Assembly (NCBI GenBank): GCA_938045585.1
Contig: CALIAU010000001.1
Location: 339,011 to 403,010 of the forward strand
Direction of reading: 5' to 3'
From: an uncultured Saprospiraceae bacterium
GTDB taxonomy: Bacteria; Bacteroidota; Bacteroidia; Chitinophagales; Saprospiraceae
Length of the DNA stretch: 64,000 bases
Made by a program: the position numbers and the translations under genes. Below, piece by piece: positions 60,397-64,000 of the stretch (its first letter is position 1; each line of letters begins with the position of its first letter). Under the pieces are notes generated by a model. That model searched no databases and was not told the origin of the DNA. It saw only the letters and a list, made by a program, of their open reading frames with translations.

Positions 60397-60840
60397 ATGG
60401 ACATCATACTATTACAAGACTTAGATAAGGTAGGATACAAGCATGATATCGTAAAGGTTAAGCCTGGCTTTGGTAGAAACTTTTTGATTCCGCAAGGGAA
60501 GGCACTTATAGCAAATGCAGCGAACAGGCAGAAGTTAGAAGGTATTCTCGCTGAGGAAGCTTCTAAGGAAGCGGCGCGTGTAGATGACTACAAAGCAATG
60601 GCAGAGAACCTTGCAGGCAAAACACTTAAGATTGGTGTAAAAGCAGGTACCAGTGGTAAAATATTTGGTAGCGTTACCAATGTTCAGATTGCAAATGCAC
60701 TGAAGGAGCAGTTGGATATGGAAGTAGAGAGAAAGAAAATTGAACTTCCAGTCATCAAGACCCTCGGATCTTACCAAGCCATGATTAATTTCTATCAGGA
60801 TATAAATGCTGAGGTAGAGATTGAGCTCGTACAAGAATAA
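60397..60840 (+). CDS. rplI: 50S ribosomal protein L9
   Basis: The 147-residue protein has the L9 opening DIILLQDLDKVGYKHDIVKV, KPGFGRNFLIPQGKALIA, the long connecting helix (EEASKEAARVDDYKAMAE) and a C-terminal RNA-binding domain. Length and layout match L9. It is followed after about 40 bases by a strong terminator. Confidence 0.97.
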   Translation: MDIILLQDLDKVGYKHDIVKVKPGFGRNFLIPQGKALIANAANRQKLEGILAEEASKEAARVDDYKAMAENLAGKTLKIGVKAGTSGKIFGSVTNVQIANALKEQLDMEVERKKIELPVIKTLGSYQAMINFYQDINAEVEIELVQE

Positions 60841-60878
60841 GATAGCATAGGCGGCGAGAAGTCGTATTGCAAAAATAT

Positions 60879-60917
60879 AAAGCCCTTTGTAAGTAATTGC
60901 GAAGGGCTTTTTTTATG
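60879..60917 (+). terminator. Terminator of the rpsF-rpsR-rplI operon
   Basis: AAAGCCCTT and AAGGGCTTT form a stem around a loop of about 14 bases, followed by a run of T. It lies 38 bases after the rplI stop. Confidence 0.88.
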
Positions 60918-60935
60918 TGCAGAATTTAGATTGTT

Positions 60936-61046
60936 GGGCGTGCCCCCTTTCTAGAAAGGGGTCGTGTCGTCCGCAGCTAGGTCCTTCGGACGCCTACGGC
61001 CTGCTACCCCCTGCCTGCGTGCGCACGCAGGCAGGCCACTCACGCG
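60936..61046. repeat. GC-rich intergenic repeat copy with perfect palindrome
   Basis: It begins with GGGCGTGCCC (60936-60945), then a perfect palindrome CCCCTTTCTAGAAAGGGG (60944-60961) and GTCG, then a hairpin GTCC-TTC-GGAC (60981-60991), CCTACGG, a perfect 26-base palindrome at 61010-61035 (centre GTGCGCAC) and CACTCACGC. Most of these parts also occur in the copy at 37316, though the first hairpin has a different sequence. Confidence 0.72.
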
Positions 61047-61071
61047 GAAAATTCCGGAGGAATTTTGACTA

Positions 61072-61183
61072 ACGGACGGAAGAGAGCGGCGTGTTCGGCA
61101 AGAGCGGACGCAACGGACTGAGCGGACGCAACGGACTGAGCGGACGCAACGGACGCAACGGACGGAAGAGAGCGACGTGTTCG
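61072..61183 (+). repeat. Tandem repeat array (18-base unit) with flanking 26-base direct repeats
   Basis: Two perfect copies of GCGGACGCAACGGACTGA (61104-61121 and 61122-61139) are followed by partial copies. The array is bounded by near-identical 26-base direct repeats at 61072-61097 and 61158-61183 (one mismatch). Confidence 0.75.
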
Positions 61184-61218
61184 AACAAGAAAGACGGAGC
61201 GGATGGCGTGGCTTGCTT

Positions 61219-61234
61219 GCCTGCATAAGCAGGC
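61219..61234. other. GC-rich hairpin
   Basis: GCCTGC-ATAA-GCAGGC forms a perfect stem. It is a shorter version of the palindromic core in the neighbouring repeat copies. Confidence 0.55.
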
Positions 61235-61319
61235 AGGACTGGGCGGCAATTAGGATTTGATTGCACTCTTTTAGTACCGGATTTTCAAAACTAATAATTT
61301 CCATATAAGACTGTTGTCG

Positions 61320-61431
61320 TCCTCTCTGCGTCCGTTGCATCCGCTGCGTCCGTTGTGTCCGTTGCGTCCGTTAGTCCGTTAGTCACACAGTGTCCGCTCC
61401 GTCCGTTGCGTCCGCTCAGTCCGTTGCGTCC
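61320..61431 (-). repeat. Inverted copy of the tandem array
   Basis: This stretch consists of variants of CGTCCGTTG. At 61401-61431 it is the exact reverse complement of a 31-base segment inside the 61104-61155 array, so the two arrays can pair. It ends three bases before the stop codon of the metalloprotease gene. Confidence 0.7.
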
Positions 61432-61433
61432 CC

Positions 61434-62156
61434 TTAAAAATGGCACAAATGATTATAATCACTCAGCCACTTCTCCTTCTCCTTATAATCAGGCATTACC
61501 TTTTCCACAATTGCCCAGTAGGCAGGGCTGTGGTTCATTTCTTTTAGGTGGGCGAGTTCGTGTACGATGACATATTTAATGACATCAAAGGGGGCAAATA
61601 GAAGGCGTGTGGAAAAATTTAGATTTCTATCAGACGAACAGCTGCCCCAGTTAGATCTGTTGTTTTTAAGTCTGATCTTATTTATTTCTTCTTGGAAATG
61701 TAAGTTGTTAATATGATGCACAGCATTTGTGAAGTTATCGTGAAAATGTGCAGCCATGAGTCGGCTCATCAGTTTGGCTAGACTTTCACGATCACCAGCA
61801 TGCCCCTGAGGCGCTTTAATTAGGATTTTACCCTTTTGGATTTTTCCAGAAAAGCTTTTTCGTTTTTCTTCTTTGATGTGGAGTATAAAGTCTTGGTCTC
61901 TAATAGTGAATATACCCTTATCTACATACTCTCTTTTAATTACTTTTTCAGAATTCTCAGACCTTTTCTGCACCTGCGTAATAGCCCAGTTTTTAGCCTC
62001 CTCTATATGATACTCTGTCATAAAGTTGGGAATAAACTTGGGTACCCGTATAGTTAGGTATTTGCTTCCTAAAGAATACTTCACACTCTCTCTCCATTCT
62101 TTGTGCAGTCTAATAGGATAGACGCGACCCTCATATTCTAACTTAGCCTTACTCAT
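61434..62156 (-). CDS. YgjP-like metallopeptidase (M48-type, HELAH motif)
   Basis: The 240-residue protein is a YgjP/DUF45 metalloprotease. It has the zinc motif VIVHELAHLKEMNHSPAYW with the third ligand His in NHSP, preceded by NNRSNWGSCSSDRNLNFS, and the N-terminal YPIRLHKEWRESVKYSL-like beta domain. No signal peptide. Proteolytic activity of this group is little known. Its stop is right at the edge of a repeat array, and its start overlaps the serC stop by one base, so the two genes are cotranscribed. Confidence 0.9.
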   Translation of the reverse strand: MSKAKLEYEGRVYPIRLHKEWRESVKYSLGSKYLTIRVPKFIPNFMTEYHIEEAKNWAITQVQKRSENSEKVIKREYVDKGIFTIRDQDFILHIKEEKRKSFSGKIQKGKILIKAPQGHAGDRESLAKLMSRLMAAHFHDNFTNAVHHINNLHFQEEINKIRLKNNRSNWGSCSSDRNLNFSTRLLFAPFDVIKYVIVHELAHLKEMNHSPAYWAIVEKVMPDYKEKEKWLSDYNHLCHF

Positions 62157-63214
62157 TACTTATTGTCAAATTCCTTTATTACTTCTACCAGTTTTACAAC
62201 GCCCTCGCGTGGCATTGCATTGTAAATAGAGGCACGACAACCACCTACAGAGCGATGGCCTTTTAGGCCAATGCAGCCTTGGTCCTGTGCAAATGCAATA
62301 AAATCATCTGTTTTATCCTCGTCATGTAGTTTGAAAGTTACATTCATAAGAGACCTATCCTCTAAAGCAGTTGTACCATAGAAACTATTGCTCTCATCAA
62401 TTGCAGTATATAATAATGCAGCCTTTTCTTTATTTTTCTTTTCCATTTCTACAAGTCCTCCTTGCTCCACTAACCATTCACAGACTAACATAGAGACATA
62501 AATAGGGAATACAGGAGGTGTATTAAACGCAGAGTTTTTAGCAACATGTGTTTGATAATCGAGCATAGTAGGGATAGCTCTATCGACTTTTCCCAGTAAA
62601 TCCTTGCGTACAATAACAAGAGTAGTACCAGCAGGCCCAAAGTTTTTTTGCGCACCGGCATAGATAAGACCAAACTTTTCTATGGGTATAGGTCTACTCA
62701 TTATGTCAGAAGACATATCGCACACGATAGGAACATCCACATCTGGAAAGCTATGTAATTGCGTTCCACAGACTGTATTGTTAGAAGTGAGGTGTAAATA
62801 ATCTGTATCAGGAGCAATTGAATAGTCCTTAGGGAAGTGCGTATAGTTGTCATTTTTGGAGCTAGCGACGATATCTACTTCACCAAATTGGCCAGCTTCT
62901 TTTAAAGATTTAGTAGACCAAGTACCCGTATCTACAAAAGCAGCCTTATTTTTTAATAAATTCATGGCGCTCATAAAGAACTGTGAGCTTGCTCCACCAG
63001 TTAGGAATAATACAGCATAATCATCCGACAAACCCAGTAAATCCCGAATAAGTTTGTCCGTTTTTTCCATGACAGAAACGATGGCTTTTCCTCTATGAGA
63101 GATCTCTAGTATAGAAAGTCCAAATTCGTCGAAAGATTTACACGCTTCTGTTGCTTTATTTAGCACAGCTTTTGGTAATATTGCGGGCCCTGCGTAAAAG
63201 TTATATGCATTCAT
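62156..63214 (-). CDS. serC: Phosphoserine aminotransferase
   Basis: The 352-residue PLP enzyme makes phosphoserine in the serine pathway (and also serves pyridoxine synthesis). The PLP lysine is K190 in AGAQKNFGPAGTT. Opening NFYAGPAILPKAVL, GGASSQFFMSAMNLL and VGGCRASIYNAMPREGV are family parts. The length is typical. serA is not in this window. Confidence 0.96.
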   Translation of the reverse strand: MNAYNFYAGPAILPKAVLNKATEACKSFDEFGLSILEISHRGKAIVSVMEKTDKLIRDLLGLSDDYAVLFLTGGASSQFFMSAMNLLKNKAAFVDTGTWSTKSLKEAGQFGEVDIVASSKNDNYTHFPKDYSIAPDTDYLHLTSNNTVCGTQLHSFPDVDVPIVCDMSSDIMSRPIPIEKFGLIYAGAQKNFGPAGTTLVIVRKDLLGKVDRAIPTMLDYQTHVAKNSAFNTPPVFPIYVSMLVCEWLVEQGGLVEMEKKNKEKAALLYTAIDESNSFYGTTALEDRSLMNVTFKLHDEDKTDDFIAFAQDQGCIGLKGHRSVGGCRASIYNAMPREGVVKLVEVIKEFDNK

Positions 63215-63617
63215 TGTTTTTTTTTGCGAATGTATTATTCTTTTCAGTAATGTCTGAGTAAATACGGAGGGTTTCAGACCTAGGAAAAAAAACTTAAAAG
63301 TTTTTGAACTAAAGCTTGCAGGTTTAGGTTTGTTAAATTACCTTTGCAATCCTTTTGGAAGACAGAGGGAAAGTTGTTTGACACGATGGAAGATTTTTAC
63401 ATGTTGAAACTGGATGTTTCAATGTGTTATTTGATACAACAATTTAGGTAAGAAAATACGTAGAATTGATTTTTTTGAGAAGACAGTAATTTATAGCGAT
63501 ACGCTATATCTATTATATAAGATATAGAAACAAGTGACGCGAGCGATTAAATTTATAGAGTACAGGATTATATTAAAAGGCTCAGACAAAGTAATATTAT
63601 TAATCTAATAAAGATTT
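63215..63617 (+). promoter_or_regulatory. rRNA operon promoter and leader
   Basis: A Bacteroidota promoter box TACCTTTGC is at 63339-63347, with CTTG at 63315-63318, 20 bases upstream, close to the consensus TTTG-N19-TAnnTTTG. The transcript would start near 63354, about 265 bases before the 16S gene. The leader holds a perfect hairpin TATAGCG-ATA-CGCTATA at 63492-63508 and further AT-rich pairing that may serve in RNase III processing with the 3' flank of 16S. No tRNA is present. Confidence 0.75.

Positions 63618-64000
<383 letters not shown>

Larger units (their letters stand above)
60841..61433. other. Intergenic region filled with GC-rich repeats
   Basis: No gene is seen. After the terminator it holds a copy of the GGGCGTGCCC repeat (60936-61046), a tandem array (61072-61183), a hairpin near 61219-61234 and an inverted array (61320-61431). 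Open frames through this stretch are low-complexity Arg/Pro/Val-rich artefacts. Confidence 0.7.

Noticed and set aside
60951..61340. Minus-strand open frame rich in Arg-Cys-Val-Arg repeats
   Set aside because: It is the translation of the tandem array; low complexity and three overlapping frames are all open.
61072..61431. CRISPR-like array
   Set aside because: Units are directly tandem with no unique spacers, and no cas genes are in the window.

Overview
The window looks like a chromosomal piece of a low-GC, probably marine member of the Bacteroidota, most likely the Saprospiria (Saprospiraceae). The evidence is a complete Na+-translocating NADH:quinone reductase operon, a secreted protein with a type IX secretion sorting domain, an ECF sigma / FecR (DUF4974) / TonB-receptor triad, promoter boxes of the Bacteroidota form TAnnTTTGC, little sign of Shine-Dalgarno sequences with frequent GTG and TTG starts, and the 5' part of a 16S rRNA gene at the right edge. 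No phage, plasmid, insertion sequence, tRNA or CRISPR array was seen.

Layout. 1-442 holds the N-terminal part of a serpin lipoprotein (minus strand). 994-8358 carries metF and nqrABCDEF, closed by a terminator. 8579-15226 holds a small lipoprotein, a seven-repeat Cys-rich secreted protein, an alpha/beta hydrolase and a TonB-dependent receptor; 15247-17036 holds the FecR anti-sigma and ECF sigma factor that belong with the receptor. 17810-21145 has metG and a DUF4105 protein. 21151-28054 is a membrane/MoxR cluster (RDD, SpoIIM, integral membrane protein, DUF4129, DUF4350, MoxR, DUF58). 28057-33072 is a minus-strand run of membrane proteins, an SPFH protein, queE, a RidA protein and a cysteine-less redoxin. 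33270-37292 has a nitrilase, a methylmalonyl-CoA mutase small subunit and iscS-iscU-iscA. 37702-40934 has a GIN-domain protein, a crotonase, a NUMOD4/HNH protein and a rhomboid protease.

41390-47963 is the most interesting block: an ECF sigma factor and a membrane anti-sigma-like protein converge on a minus-strand operon encoding a TPR-CHAT protease, two small proteins sharing an N-terminal CPHxP[ST]xxCP motif, a single-pass membrane peptide and a TPR lipid/secretory protein. It suggests a protease-regulated sigma circuit without CRISPR components.

48036-53359 is housekeeping (zinc ribbon coiled coil, NIF3, heptose-phosphate nucleotidyltransferase, flippase-like protein, panD, panC, a GH113-like hydrolase). 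53557-57311 is a third sigma-factor locus. 57649-58731 is a DRTGG/Pta-N-like ATPase; 58845-60840 holds a DUF4920 lipoprotein and rpsF-rpsR-rplI, with rpsF carrying an unusual helix-hairpin-helix tail. 61434-63214 holds a YgjP-like metalloprotease and serC, followed by an rRNA promoter and the 16S gene.

Four intergenic stretches (about 780-925, 37316-37700, 57312-57520, 60936-61431) are far more GC-rich than the rest and contain hairpins, perfect palindromes and tandem arrays. Two of them share a common architecture and look like copies of a dispersed repeat family.
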